DNA of 64,000 nt from Pilibacter termitis. GTDB lineage: Bacteria > Bacillota > Bacilli > Lactobacillales > Streptococcaceae. The notes below the pieces were generated by a model. It was not told the DNA's origin and searched no databases. It saw only the letters and a program-made list of their open reading frames with translations. The translations under genes were made by a program, and so were the position numbers. The stretch's first letter is position 1, and each line of letters begins with the position of its first letter. Positions 1 to 7,918 of the stretch are shown one piece after another. The stretch spans positions 1 to 64,000 of the forward strand of contig NZ_FUXI01000004.1 in the NCBI RefSeq assembly GCF_900167335.1. Reading direction: 5' to 3'.

Positions 1-200
1 CTTTGATAATCACGATGTGTTGATTTTCCAGAAAAAATACTTTCTACCAAGTAGACAAACAAGGTGTGATAAGGAATTCCTTTTTCCTTCTTCATATTAG
101 ACAAACGAGCAATCTTTTCAAATTCAAATCGCTGAAAACTTTTGGCAATTGAATGTTGAATAAATGACTTTTCTTGGTTGTTTCGTGTTATAATATTCAT
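1..200 (-). mobile_element. IS4-like transposase, N-terminal fragment
   Basis: A minus-strand reading frame opens with an ATG at 200-198 and stays open for 66 codons to the window edge. A Shine-Dalgarno-like AGGAG lies just upstream (around 212-217). The peptide begins MNIITRNNQEKSF and has a KKEKGIP block followed by a hydrophobic stretch and FSGKSTHRD. That arrangement recalls the N-terminal part of IS4-type DDE transposases of Firmicutes. The DDE catalytic residues would lie outside the window, so I cannot tell whether the gene is intact. I found no convincing terminal inverted repeat between 200 and 420. The family call rests on remembered resemblance only. Confidence 0.5.
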
Positions 201-425
201 GGCATGAACACTCCTTGATCGTTATGGTTTGGTACTTTAATTATATCAAGTTTTGAGTGTTTCATGCTTTTTTTATTCCCCTTGAATGTTGGTGAGGTAA
301 GGGGAAACGTGGGGTTTTGGTGTTTCAAGTTTTAGTAAAAAAGAAATAAACACTCCTATCAAAATTTGTTTCTTTATCTCTTTATACGTAATAACTAAAA
401 AAACTCCCCTGAATCTCAAAACCTC
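201..425. other. AT-rich intergenic stretch
   Basis: This stretch separates the transposase fragment from the rplK promoter. It is AT-rich. It probably contains the outer end of the insertion sequence, but no inverted repeat or target duplication could be identified. The small minus-strand open frame across 273-518 overlaps the ribosomal promoter and has no family resemblance, so I do not call it. Confidence 0.4.
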
Positions 426-454
426 TTGCACCCCCAAAAAAAATATGTTATAAT
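426..454 (+). promoter_or_regulatory. rplK-rplA promoter
   Basis: TTGCAC (426-431) and a perfect TATAAT (449-454) are separated by 17 bp. This is a strong sigma-A type promoter. It gives a leader of roughly 80 nt before the rplK start at 544. Confidence 0.85.
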
Positions 455-479
455 ATCCAAGCATGTCAAATGCAATAGA

Positions 480-536
480 ACTGTGGGAGGAGAAATTTTC
501 ATCTCCATTCAACCACACACGTAACTCAAGGAGGTA
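480..536 (+). promoter_or_regulatory. rplK leader, possible L1 autoregulatory site
   Basis: The leader contains GTGGGAGGAG (484-493) and a later CCACAC that can pair around an inner stem (GGAGA with TCTCC). A second GTGGGAGG...CCAC arrangement lies at 1022-1055 between rplK and rplA. In many bacteria the L11 operon is repressed by L1 binding an mRNA mimic of its 23S site. The placement fits such a site, but I cannot verify the L1-binding fold by eye. Confidence 0.35.
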
Positions 537-543
537 AAGAGTC

Positions 544-969
544 GTGGCAAAAAAAGTAGAAAAACTTGTTAAATTGCAAATTCCTGCGGGGAAAGCTACA
601 CCAGCTCCGCCAGTAGGTCCTGCGTTAGGTCAAGCAGGGATCAACATCATGGGCTTTACAAAAGAATTTAATGCCCGTACAGCAGACCAAGCTGGATTGA
701 TTATTCCAGTTGTGATTTCTGTATATGAAGATCGTTCATTTACATTCATCACAAAAACACCACCAGCTGCAGTATTATTGAAAAAAGCTGCAAAAGTGGA
801 AAAAGGTTCAGGAGAACCTAATAAGAAAAAAGTTGCAACAGTGACAAAAGCACAAGTGCAAGAAATCGCTGAGGCAAAAATGGCAGACTTGAACGCATCA
901 AGCGTTGAAAGTGCAATGCGTATGATTGAAGGTACTGCACGTAGTATGGGATTTGTTGTAGAAGGATAA
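544..969 (+). CDS. rplK: 50S ribosomal protein L11
   Basis: The 141-residue protein has the classic L11 N-terminus, with the proline-rich [14 protein letters not shown] block (about residues 22-35) and the C-terminal rRNA-binding helical domain. L11 forms the GTPase-associated stalk base with 23S rRNA and is needed for RelA-type stringent signalling. The gene starts with GTG at 544, preceded by AGGAGG at 530-535. It is co-transcribed with rplA from the promoter at 426-454. Length and sequence are normal for the family. Confidence 0.97.
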   Translation: MAKKVEKLVKLQIPAGKATPAPPVGPALGQAGINIMGFTKEFNARTADQAGLIIPVVISVYEDRSFTFITKTPPAAVLLKKAAKVEKGSGEPNKKKVATVTKAQVQEIAEAKMADLNASSVESAMRMIEGTARSMGFVVEG

Positions 970-1068
970 TCTTTTACTTGCCCAAATTCCCACGCGAAAG
1001 CAGAGGTGTAGTCATACACCATGTGGGAGGAAAAACCGTTAGACCACATTACTAGGAGGATTATTAAC

Positions 1069-1758
1069 ATGGCTAAAAAAAGCAAACAATTGCGTGCTGC
1101 TTTGGAAAAAGTAGACACAAAAAAAGTTTACACTGTTGATGAAGCAGTAGCTTTAGCAAAAGAAACAAACTTTGCAAAATTCGATGCAACAGTTGAAGTT
1201 GCATATCGTTTAAACGTAGACCCTAAGAAAGCTGACCAACAAATTCGTGGAGCTGTTGTACTTCCGAACGGAACTGGTAAAACTCAAAAAGTTTTGGTTT
1301 TCGCAAAAGGTGAAAAAGCAAAAGAAGCAGAAGCTGCTGGAGCTGATTACGTTGGTGACGAAGAAACTGTACAAAAAATTTCAGGTGGCTGGTTCGACTT
1401 TGATGTTGTAGTAGCGACTCCTGATATGATGGCAGTTGTTGGTCGTCTTGGACGTGTACTTGGACCAAAAGGTTTGATGCCAAACCCTAAAACAGGTACT
1501 GTTACAATGGACGTTACCAAAGCTGTTGAAGAAGTAAAAGCTGGTAAAGTGACTTACCGTGTAGACAAAGCTGGAAATATCCACGTGCCAATCGGAAAAG
1601 TTTCATTTGATAACGAAAAATTGGTTGAAAACTTTAAAACTATTCATGACGTAATGGTAAAAGCAAAACCATCAGCTGCAAAAGGAACTTATATCCAAAA
1701 CATCACTGTGACAACTACAATGGGTCCTGGTGTGAAAGTGGACGTAGCAAGTTTTTAA
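1069..1758 (+). CDS. rplA: 50S ribosomal protein L1
   Basis: The 229-residue protein begins [16 protein letters not shown] and carries the L1 signature [17 protein letters not shown], which contacts the 23S rRNA stalk. An in-frame upstream ATG at 1021 exists, but AGGAGG at 1053-1058 points to the ATG at 1069 and the resulting N-terminus matches the family. It lies about 100 nt downstream of rplK. L1 is a ribosomal protein and in many bacteria the translational repressor of this operon. A Rho-independent terminator follows. Confidence 0.97.
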   Translation: MAKKSKQLRAALEKVDTKKVYTVDEAVALAKETNFAKFDATVEVAYRLNVDPKKADQQIRGAVVLPNGTGKTQKVLVFAKGEKAKEAEAAGADYVGDEETVQKISGGWFDFDVVVATPDMMAVVGRLGRVLGPKGLMPNPKTGTVTMDVTKAVEEVKAGKVTYRVDKAGNIHVPIGKVSFDNEKLVENFKTIHDVMVKAKPSAAKGTYIQNITVTTTMGPGVKVDVASF

Positions 1759-1773
1759 TTTTTGATAATAGAA

Positions 1774-1803
1774 AGTCTCATGCCTTGTCATGAGGCTTTT
1801 TTT
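1774..1803 (+). terminator. Terminator after rplA
   Basis: CTCATG and CATGAG arms flank CCTTGT and are followed by GC and a T-run ending near 1803, about 16 nt after the rplA stop codon. Confidence 0.85.
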
Positions 1804-1817
1804 TGAGGCTGAGGGAT

Positions 1818-1867
1818 AAAAAAACGAATGTATCATCATAGAAACAGACAATACATTCGTTTTTTAG
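1818..1867. terminator. Bidirectional terminator
   Basis: AAAAAACGAATGTAT and ATACATTCGTTTTTT form a long stem with A and T runs on both sides. It lies between the convergent rplA and the minus-strand FabK-like gene and can serve both. Confidence 0.85.
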
Positions 1868-1884
1868 AAGTAAATTGTTCGTGC

Positions 1885-2946
1885 TTATCTATCAAACAAT
1901 TCATCAATCAATTTCTTAACAGTTGTAATCTCATTCACCCGATAAACGTTCGCACCTGCGAAAAGTAAGGCGTTTTCGGTATCGTGATTGACTGCCTTGA
2001 GCAGAAATTCTGAGATACAGTAAGGAATCGTTTTACGGTCGCAATGTTTGTAGCTCAAACAATTTCGGCATTTTTCGATTGGAATTGGCGTTTGTGTTTG
2101 AATGCGTTCGTAAAAACTGTTGTGAATCGCTCTTCCCGGCAATCCAACGGGTGACTTAATGATTTTTACGTCCTCTTCTTTTGCGTTAATATAACGCTCT
2201 TTAAAGTCGTCTGGAGCGTCACATTCTTCTGTTGCCACAAAACGAGTTGCCATTTGCACCCCGTCACACCCAAGTGAAAGGTAGTGCTGAATATCTTCCT
2301 GAGTAAAGACACCACCTGCAAAAATAACAGGTACTTTCTCTTTAAATGTTTCCGCATATTCTTTTACGATTTCAACGATTTTTTTGACTTCATTGTCCAT
2401 GTTTTCGATGGCACTTTGAATGTCATCTGCTTTAAAACCGAGATGTCCTCCGGCTTTTGGCCCTTCAATTACGACAAAGTCAGCAGTGCGGTTATAGCGT
2501 TTTGCCCAAGTTTTGAGAAGCACTTTAGCTCCTTTGGCACTTGAGACGATTGGTGCAATCTTTGTTTTGCTTCCTTCGACCAATTCGGGTAAATTTACAG
2601 GAAGACCTGCACCTGAAATGATAACATCTGCCCCGATTTCTACACAGCGTTGAACGATTTTTTCATATTGAAATTGAGCAACCATGATATTAAAGCCAAC
2701 AATTCCGCCTTTAGCGATACGTTTTGCTTCATCAAATTCCTCTTTGATTGCTTGCCAATTTGAACGAAGTGAATTTTTTTCAAAATCATCACGTCTGTAA
2801 CCGATTTGGGCGGTGGAAAGTATTCCAATGCCACCTTCTTTTGCAACAGTACCAGCAAGGCGAGAAAGAGAAATTCCAATCCCCATTCCTCCTTGAATAA
2901 GTGGTACTTTTGCTACTAAATCCTTGATAACTAACGGCTTAAACAT
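1885..2946 (-). CDS. FabK-like NAD(P)H-dependent flavin oxidoreductase
   Basis: This 353-residue TIM-barrel FMN enzyme belongs to the nitronate monooxygenase/FabK superfamily. Visible FMN-binding blocks are QGGMGIGIS near residue 20, GPKAGGHLG mid-protein and PVIFAGGVF further on. Unlike the 319-residue FabK in the same window, it has a C-terminal extension with four cysteines, C293-x2-C296-x5-C302-x7-C310. An SD-like AGGAGG sits just upstream of the ATG. The promoter on the minus strand (TTGACT 3074-3069, TATTAT 3051-3046, 17-bp spacer) has a FabT-type operator at its start site. It is therefore probably controlled with the fatty-acid genes. The substrate is not known from sequence. It could be a second enoyl reductase or a lipid- or nitronate-directed oxidase. 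Confidence 0.85.
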   Translation of the reverse strand: MFKPLVIKDLVAKVPLIQGGMGIGISLSRLAGTVAKEGGIGILSTAQIGYRRDDFEKNSLRSNWQAIKEEFDEAKRIAKGGIVGFNIMVAQFQYEKIVQRCVEIGADVIISGAGLPVNLPELVEGSKTKIAPIVSSAKGAKVLLKTWAKRYNRTADFVVIEGPKAGGHLGFKADDIQSAIENMDNEVKKIVEIVKEYAETFKEKVPVIFAGGVFTQEDIQHYLSLGCDGVQMATRFVATEECDAPDDFKERYINAKEEDVKIIKSPVGLPGRAIHNSFYERIQTQTPIPIEKCRNCLSYKHCDRKTIPYCISEFLLKAVNHDTENALLFAGANVYRVNEITTVKKLIDELFDR

Positions 2947-3023
2947 ATGCCCTCCTTGTATAGTTAGGAAAATTTTTTTCTGTATTATGGTGAAAAAATG
3001 TTTGAAAACAAAAGGTTAAAAAA

Positions 3024-3039
3024 CTTTGATATTCAAACT
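3024..3039. promoter_or_regulatory. FabT-type operator at FabK-like gene promoter
   Basis: Read on the minus strand the site is AGTTTGAATATCAAAG. It shares 15 consecutive bases with the operator at 3226 in front of fabT. It begins about 7 bp beyond the minus-strand -10 (3051-3046), so repressor binding would cover the transcription start. FabT of streptococci and enterococci binds TTTGA-N-TCAAA palindromes. That FabT binds here is inferred. Confidence 0.75.
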
Positions 3040-3045
3040 AATCTC

Positions 3046-3074
3046 ATAATAAAGAATCACAAGAAGAAAGTCAA
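3046..3074 (-). promoter_or_regulatory. Promoter of the FabK-like gene
   Basis: On the minus strand TTGACT (3074-3069) and TATTAT (3051-3046) are spaced by 17 bp. The start site would fall at the edge of the FabT-type operator at 3024-3039. Confidence 0.75.
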
Positions 3075-3199
3075 TGAAAAAATGTGTGGAAGGGAAAATC
3101 GTCTGAAATGGAAATGACTAAAAATAAATAAACAAGCGTGCTTTATTAGTGAAATTCTAACATAAAGCCCGTATAAAATTAAAAAAATGTATAAAAGGG

Positions 3200-3228
3200 T
3201 TGCACTTTGATTTATTTTCGTATATAGT
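3200..3228 (+). promoter_or_regulatory. fabT operon promoter
   Basis: TTGCAC (3200-3205) and TATAGT (3223-3228) are separated by 17 bp. The -10 overlaps the first of two FabT-type palindromes, consistent with autorepression. Confidence 0.85.
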
Positions 3229-3257
3229 TTGAATATCAAATCATTTGATGTTCAAAT
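3226..3257. promoter_or_regulatory. Tandem FabT operators
   Basis: Two adjacent palindromes, AGTTTGAATATCAAA (3226-3240) and ATTTGATGTTCAAAT (3243-3257), cover the -10 and the expected start site of fabT. They match the known FabT consensus of TTTGA and TCAAA half-sites. In relatives, FabT with acyl-ACP as corepressor binds such sites to shut down fatty-acid synthesis. Confidence 0.85.
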
Positions 3258-3292
3258 TATTTGATTACAGATGAAAAGTGGGAGTGAGAAAT

Positions 3293-3733
3293 TTGACAGT
3301 AGATGTAGAAACAATCAATGAATATCTTGTAAGTATTTTTAATGATATCTTGACGATTGAGGAAACGGAGCTTCAAAAATCTCAGTTCTCAGACATTTCG
3401 ATTAAGGAAATGCACACCATTGAAGTGATTGGTATGTATCGCAAGAAAACAAGCAGCGAAGTGGCAAAAGAACTCATGGTGACAGTTGGTACGCTGACTG
3501 TTGCGGTGAATAATTTGGTGAAAAAAGGCTATGTCGAGCGTATTCGTTCAGAAGACGACAGACGTGTAGTCAAACTTGGGCTGACACATAAAGGCAAACT
3601 CGTTTACCGCGTTCATCAATCCTTTCATCGAAGCATGGTGAAAAATATTCTCGGAGATATGAATGAGGTGGAAAGTGATGCGTTGTTAAAGGCATTAAAA
3701 AATCTTCACGAATATCTTGAAAGGTTTAAATGA
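3293..3733 (+). CDS. fabT: FabT, MarR-family repressor of fatty-acid genes
   Basis: The protein has about 146 residues and a winged-helix MarR domain. The DNA-reading region [31 protein letters not shown] and the wing [14 protein letters not shown] are typical of FabT. I prefer the TTG at 3293 (8 nt after GGGAG) because it gives the usual FabT N-terminus; a GTG at 3278 is in frame. The stop overlaps the fabH start (ATGA at 3730-3733). It is the first gene of the operon and is preceded by its own operators. In lactic acid bacteria FabT senses long-chain acyl-ACP. Confidence 0.93.
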   Translation: MTVDVETINEYLVSIFNDILTIEETELQKSQFSDISIKEMHTIEVIGMYRKKTSSEVAKELMVTVGTLTVAVNNLVKKGYVERIRSEDDRRVVKLGLTHKGKLVYRVHQSFHRSMVKNILGDMNEVESDALLKALKNLHEYLERFK

Positions 3734-4707
3734 AAATGCAATTTGGAAAGATTACACAGGTGGCACATTACGTGCCAGAAAAAATTGTGACAAATGATGA
3801 CTTATCCACTATGTTAGAAACAAGTGACGAATGGATTTCTACTCGTACAGGTATAAGACGTCGTCATATCGCAGTAAACGAAAATACCTCGGATTTATGT
3901 ATAGAGGTTGCCAAAAAGTTGTTAGAAAAGGCGGAAATAGATCCTTCCGAGCTTGATTTCGTTCTTGTTGCCACCATGACTCCAGACTTTGCAACGCCTT
4001 CAACGGCAAGTTTGGTGCAAGGAGCGATTGGAGCAACTCGTGCGTTGGCTTTTGATATTTCAGCTGCCTGCTCAGGATTTGTCTATGCTCTTACTGTTGC
4101 AGAGAAATTTATTCTTTCTGGCAGTAAGAAAGGGATAGTCATTGGTGGAGAATGTCTAAGCAAAATCGTTGATTGGCAAGACAGAACGACTGCCGTCCTG
4201 TTCGGTGACGGTGCAGGTGGTGTATTGCTTGAGGCGAATGATACGCAGCATATCTTGGCTGAAAATCTAAGAAGTGACGGTGTGCGTGGCAGAAGTTTAA
4301 CGGCAATGTGCATTAAGCCACAACTAGAATTTTCCTCTGGTTTTCAAAATGAGCCATATTTGAAAATGGACGGACGTGACATTTTTGATTTTGCAGTGCG
4401 TGATGTCCCGCAAAACATTCTTGAAACGCTTGAAAGAGCAAAATTAAGTGTTGAAGAAATTGATACATTTCTCTTACATCAAGCAAATATGAGAATTATT
4501 GACAAAATGGCACGAAAAGTAAAAGCGGAAAGAAGTAAGTTTCCAACCAATATGGATAAATATGGAAATACTTCTGCTGCAAGTATTCCAATTCTCCTTT
4601 CAGAAGAAGTGGAAAAAGGCAGAGTCATTCTTGGCTCAAATCAAAAATTGGTGCTAACAGGATTTGGCGGTGGATTGACATGGGGTACTCTTGTTGTCAC
4701 AGTTTAA
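3730..4707 (+). CDS. fabH: Beta-ketoacyl-ACP synthase III
   Basis: The 325-residue KAS III performs the first condensation, acetyl-CoA (or a branched primer) with malonyl-ACP. The catalytic triad is visible: C114 in AACSGF, H250 in LLHQANMRI and N280 in KYGNTSAAS. The ATG at 3730 overlaps the fabT stop and lies 6 nt after AAGG; ATG 3736 is an alternative. In relatives acpP follows fabH closely, but here two unrelated small genes intervene. Confidence 0.97.
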   Translation: MKMQFGKITQVAHYVPEKIVTNDDLSTMLETSDEWISTRTGIRRRHIAVNENTSDLCIEVAKKLLEKAEIDPSELDFVLVATMTPDFATPSTASLVQGAIGATRALAFDISAACSGFVYALTVAEKFILSGSKKGIVIGGECLSKIVDWQDRTTAVLFGDGAGGVLLEANDTQHILAENLRSDGVRGRSLTAMCIKPQLEFSSGFQNEPYLKMDGRDIFDFAVRDVPQNILETLERAKLSVEEIDTFLLHQANMRIIDKMARKVKAERSKFPTNMDKYGNTSAASIPILLSEEVEKGRVILGSNQKLVLTGFGGGLTWGTLVVTV

Positions 4708-4745
4708 TCCTTGCATATAAAAAATATAAGGAGGAAATTAAAAAA

Positions 4746-5210
4746 ATGCAGAAAACAGGAATAAAATTGGCAGTATTGTCAATGAGTATTTCATTGTTAT
4801 TACCTAACGTAATGAGTGTTGCAAAAGCGGAAGAAGTACTTGAACAGGCAATCTATTATGTAGATGAAGGGAATAGTCCAATTCCAGAACTAAAGGAGGA
4901 AGATTATGTAGTTTCCAAAAAAGCTCGAGGAGTTAGTTGGGTAAAACAAGCTATTAAAGCTTTATTAAAGTCCAAAGGGCTTGTTGTTGAACTAGTTGAA
5001 ATTGCAGCTGGTAAAACAGCAGCAAAAAAAGTGGCGGCTAGTTATGCAAAAATTACTAAAGCAGTAGAACCTTTGTTAAAATGGGCTGATGTTCCAGTAA
5101 ATGCCGTAAAAGATGCTGTAATTAGAGGTTTAGTAAATGGTGGGATGAAACGAAGTGAAGCGGTAGAAATCGCACACTACATTAAAACTATTTTGGATTG
5201 GCTGATATAG
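4746..5210 (+). CDS. Secreted cationic protein of unknown function in the fab operon
   Basis: The 154-residue protein has a clear Sec signal peptide: charged MQKTGIK, a hydrophobic core to about residue 24 and a VAKA cleavage site near residue 28. The start is set by a strong AGGAGG at 4731-4736; an in-frame ATG at 4680 lies inside fabH. The mature part begins with an acidic stretch (about residues 29-52). It then becomes lysine-rich and amphipathic, with WVKQAIKALLKSKG and AAGKTAAKKVAASYAKITKA, and ends in a helical segment finishing in DWLI. No cysteines, LPXTG motif or enzyme motif is visible. The layout recalls secreted bacteriocin-like or toxin-like proteins, but I do not recognise a defined family. 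Its position between fabH and acpP is unusual, and it abuts the next gene by one base. Confidence 0.8.
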   Translation: MQKTGIKLAVLSMSISLLLPNVMSVAKAEEVLEQAIYYVDEGNSPIPELKEEDYVVSKKARGVSWVKQAIKALLKSKGLVVELVEIAAGKTAAKKVAASYAKITKAVEPLLKWADVPVNAVKDAVIRGLVNGGMKRSEAVEIAHYIKTILDWLI

Positions 5211-5211
5211 T

Positions 5212-5535
5212 ATGGATGAAATGAGACAAAGAGCAATATCGGAAATTGCGGAATATCTAGGACATACACTAGAAAGTCCGATTTCTTTATCATTACTATT
5301 TGTTGAACTAGGTTTATCAGAAATTGATTTTGAACAAATCCATCAGATTATCAATGAAATAATCAATCCACACTATAATAACGGTGAGTATGAGTTGCAA
5401 GATTTTGTAATTCAAATTAATAACTATCTAATGACTAAGGAAATCACTTTGAGTGAAATGGTGATTGTCGGTATGTTAAAAGGGTTTAGTAAGAGTTGGT
5501 TTCCAGAACTCTATACTTTTGCTCATACACTATAA
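5212..5535 (+). CDS. Small acidic ACP-like or immunity-like protein
   Basis: This 107-residue protein starts one base after the preceding stop codon and has no good Shine-Dalgarno sequence, so translational coupling is likely. It has no signal peptide and is acidic and helical. Residues of roughly 9-72 line up with the acpP product encoded next to it: a shared I-x-E-x-L-G near the start, then F-x-EL, then D-x-x-QI, and a final block where LQDFVIQINNYL matches [12 protein letters not shown]. At the phosphopantetheine position the DSLDL of AcpP reads SEIDF, so the acceptor serine is a glutamate. About 34 extra residues follow. It could be a non-carrier ACP paralogue. Equally it could be a four-helix immunity protein for the secreted neighbour, since both folds are small helical bundles. 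Confidence 0.7.
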   Translation: MDEMRQRAISEIAEYLGHTLESPISLSLLFVELGLSEIDFEQIHQIINEIINPHYNNGEYELQDFVIQINNYLMTKEITLSEMVIVGMLKGFSKSWFPELYTFAHTL

Positions 5536-5556
5536 AATTATTTGGAGGAATTACAC

Positions 5557-5778
5557 ATGACTTTTGACAAAATTAAAGAAATTATCGTTGAAGAATTAGG
5601 TAAAGACGAAGATGAAGTAAAATTGGAAACTACTTTTGATGAATTAGAAGCTGATTCATTAGATTTGTTCCAAATCATCAACGAAATCGAAGATGAATTT
5701 GACGTGAAAATCGAATCTGAAGACGGTTTGAAAACTGTAAAAGATTTAGTTGACTACGTTGACGGGCAATTAAAATAA
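5557..5778 (+). CDS. acpP: Acyl carrier protein
   Basis: The 73-residue acidic protein has the phosphopantetheine site EADSLDL with Ser34. It carries growing acyl chains between the Fab enzymes in the cytoplasm. The ATG at 5557 is chosen because GGAGG sits at 5544-5548; an upstream in-frame TTG at 5542 is not needed. A terminator-like hairpin follows, so the fabK part of the operon may have its own supply of transcript or depend on readthrough. Confidence 0.97.
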   Translation: MTFDKIKEIIVEELGKDEDEVKLETTFDELEADSLDLFQIINEIEDEFDVKIESEDGLKTVKDLVDYVDGQLK

Positions 5779-5787
5779 GCACGAGAA

Positions 5788-5876
5788 TAGCTGATTTTCG
5801 CAAATTTAGCCACTCTTTGCAGGGAATGTGTACCTGTATGAGCGTGTTGGATTGCGAAAATCGGCAGTTTTTTGTA
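5788..5876 (+). terminator. Terminator-like hairpin between acpP and fabK
   Basis: AGCTGATTTTCGCAA (around 5789-5803) pairs with TTGCGAAAATCGGCAG further down, and the 3' arm is followed by TTTTTT. The loop is about 45 nt. Strong pairing plus a T-run suggests at least partial termination, which would make acpP more abundant than the downstream enzymes. Confidence 0.6.
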
Positions 5877-5929
5877 AGTGAAAAGATGTGCTTGTAATTG
5901 TTTTTTGCATTTATTTTTCTTTATACTAA

Positions 5930-5962
5930 ATATTAAGGGATAGTTTAGAGGTGTCCTTAAAA
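5930..5962. repeat. Remnant of 157-bp MITE end
   Basis: AGTTTAGAGGTGTCC followed by TTAA resembles the right end of the 157-bp element (AGTTTTTAGAGGTGCCCT), and TTAAGGG occurs just before it. It may be a strongly deleted copy in the acpP-fabK gap. It is too short to be certain. Confidence 0.35.
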
Positions 5963-6016
5963 ACAAGCACTACATACAAATTACTCATTAGGGATTATAT
6001 TTAAGGAAGGTTTTTC

Positions 6017-6976
6017 ATGAAAACAAAAATTACAGAAATACTAAATATTGATTATCCGATTTTTCAAGGTGGTATGGCATGGATTGCAGATGCTGATTTA
6101 GCAGGAGCGGTAAGTCGTGCTGGAGGTCTTGGAATTATCGGTGGAGGAAATGCTCCAAAAGAAGTGGTTGTAGAACAAATTCGCAAAATTAAAGCGACAA
6201 CAGATAAACCTTTTGGGGTAAATATCATGCTCTTGTCGCCATTTGTGGACGATATAGTGGATGCAGTGATTGAAGAAGGGGTTAAAGTTGTAACGACTGG
6301 AGCGGGGAATCCGAGTAAATACATGGAACGCTTCAAAGAGGCGAATATCAAAGTAATGCCTGTTGTTCCAAGTGTTGCTTTAGCTAAACGCATGGAAAAA
6401 ATTGGAGCAGATGCGTTGATTGTTGAGGGCATGGAGGCAGGAGGTCATATCGGTAAACTTACGACAATGGCACTTTTGCCACAAGTTGTTGATGCAGTAG
6501 AAATTCCTGTTGTCGCAGCGGGTGGAATTGGTGACGGTCGTGGTGTGGCAGCGGCATTTATGCTAGGAGCTGAGGCAGTTCAGCTAGGGACACGTTTCCT
6601 TGTTGCAAAAGAAAACAATGTTCACCAAAATTATAAAGATAAAATTCTTGCTGCTCGTGATATTGATGCAATTGTCACAAGCCAACATTTCGGTCACGCC
6701 GTGCGTGCGTTGAAAAATAATTTGACAAGAGAATTTGACAAGCAAGAAAAACTTGCATTTCAGCAAGAAAATCCAGACTTGGAAATTTTCGAGGAGCTTG
6801 GTCGTGGTGCATTGAGAATTGCCGTAGTGGACGGAGATGTGAAAAATGGCTCTGTTATGGCAGGGCAAATTGCAGGAATGATTCACAAAGAGCAAACAGT
6901 CGAAGAAATTATCTTAGAGTTGATGAGCGAGGCAAAAGAAGTTGTTGCACGTCAGCAAGCGAGATTTAACGGATAA
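6017..6976 (+). CDS. fabK: Enoyl-ACP reductase II (FMN-dependent)
   Basis: The 319-residue FMN TIM-barrel enzyme reduces trans-2-enoyl-ACP with NAD(P)H. It begins ITEILNIDYPIFQGGMAWIA and shows the FabK blocks GAGNPSKY, EGMEAGGHIGKLTTM, PVVAAGGIGDGRG and AVQLGTRF. Its place between acpP and fabD matches streptococci and enterococci. No FabI gene is visible in the window. An AAGGAAGG SD lies just upstream. fabD follows after 9 nt. Confidence 0.97.
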   Translation: MKTKITEILNIDYPIFQGGMAWIADADLAGAVSRAGGLGIIGGGNAPKEVVVEQIRKIKATTDKPFGVNIMLLSPFVDDIVDAVIEEGVKVVTTGAGNPSKYMERFKEANIKVMPVVPSVALAKRMEKIGADALIVEGMEAGGHIGKLTTMALLPQVVDAVEIPVVAAGGIGDGRGVAAAFMLGAEAVQLGTRFLVAKENNVHQNYKDKILAARDIDAIVTSQHFGHAVRALKNNLTREFDKQEKLAFQQENPDLEIFEELGRGALRIAVVDGDVKNGSVMAGQIAGMIHKEQTVEEIILELMSEAKEVVARQQARFNG

Positions 6977-6985
6977 GAGGGGGAA

Positions 6986-7915
6986 ATGATGAAAACAGCA
7001 TTTCTATTTGCAGGTCAAGGTGCTCAGTATGTTGGCATGGCACATGATTTATATGAACAAGAGGAAATTGTCCGTCACACGTTTTTAGAAGCGAGTGAAG
7101 TGTTAGGTTATGACTTGGCAGAACTTGTTTTTCAAGAGGAAGAAAAACTTGGATTGACCGAATATACACAGCCTGCGATTTTGACAACTTCCACAGCAAT
7201 TACTCGCTTGCTTGCAACGCAAGGGATTCAAGCGGATATGGCGGCAGGACTTTCACTTGGCGAATATTCAGCACTTGTTGCAAGTGGAGCATTGGCATTT
7301 AAAGAGGCGGTTGCTCTTGTCGCAAAACGTGGGAAATATATGACAGAAGCTGCACCAGCAGGTAGTGGGAAAATGGTGGCAATCATGAACGCAGAGCGTA
7401 GTTTGATTGAAGAAGTTTGTCAAAAAGCAAGTGAATACGGCATTGTTAGTCCTGCAAATTATAACACGCCACAACAAATTGTTATCGGCGGTGAGGTTGC
7501 AGCAGTAGATGAGGCAGTTAAGCTCTTGCAAGAAAATGGCGTAAAACGCATGATTCCGCTCAACGTTTCAGGTCCATTCCACACGGCTTTGTTAAAGGGA
7601 GCATCTGAAAAACTTGCAGTTGCACTTGAAGAGGTCAATTTTTCAGATTTTGCGTTTCCAGTGATTTCAAACACGACAGCTGAAGTGTTTGCTAAGGAAG
7701 AAATCAAAGGACTTTTAACACGTCAAGTGATGGAAAGTGTTCGTTTTTATGATAGTATTGAAACAATGAAAACACTTGGCATGACGAATTTCATTGAAAT
7801 TGGTCCGGGAAAAGTGTTGAGTGGTTTTATGAAAAAAATCGACAAAACAATTACAGGTACTCGTGTTGAAGATAGGGAAACTTTATCTGAAACACTTGCC
7901 TTGATAAAGGGGTAA
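6986..7915 (+). CDS. fabD: Malonyl-CoA:ACP transacylase
   Basis: The 309-residue enzyme transfers malonyl from CoA to ACP. FAGQGAQ lies at residues 8-14, the nucleophile elbow is GLSLGEYS with Ser90, and the catalytic histidine is in SGPFHTALL near residue 199. Two ATGs stand in tandem (6986 and 6989) after GAGGGGG; either may be used. The gene is tightly packed between fabK and fabG. Confidence 0.97.
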   Translation: MMKTAFLFAGQGAQYVGMAHDLYEQEEIVRHTFLEASEVLGYDLAELVFQEEEKLGLTEYTQPAILTTSTAITRLLATQGIQADMAAGLSLGEYSALVASGALAFKEAVALVAKRGKYMTEAAPAGSGKMVAIMNAERSLIEEVCQKASEYGIVSPANYNTPQQIVIGGEVAAVDEAVKLLQENGVKRMIPLNVSGPFHTALLKGASEKLAVALEEVNFSDFAFPVISNTTAEVFAKEEIKGLLTRQVMESVRFYDSIETMKTLGMTNFIEIGPGKVLSGFMKKIDKTITGTRVEDRETLSETLALIKG

Positions 7916-7918
7916 ATT

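Noticed and set aside
273-518. 81-codon minus-strand ORF upstream of rplK
   Set aside because: It covers the strong rplK promoter and leader and lacks an SD and any family resemblance.
5779-6016. Separate strong promoter for fabK
   Set aside because: TTGCAT at 5905 with TAAATA at 5927 has a 16-bp spacer, but the -10 is poor; better candidates were not found, so none is listed.
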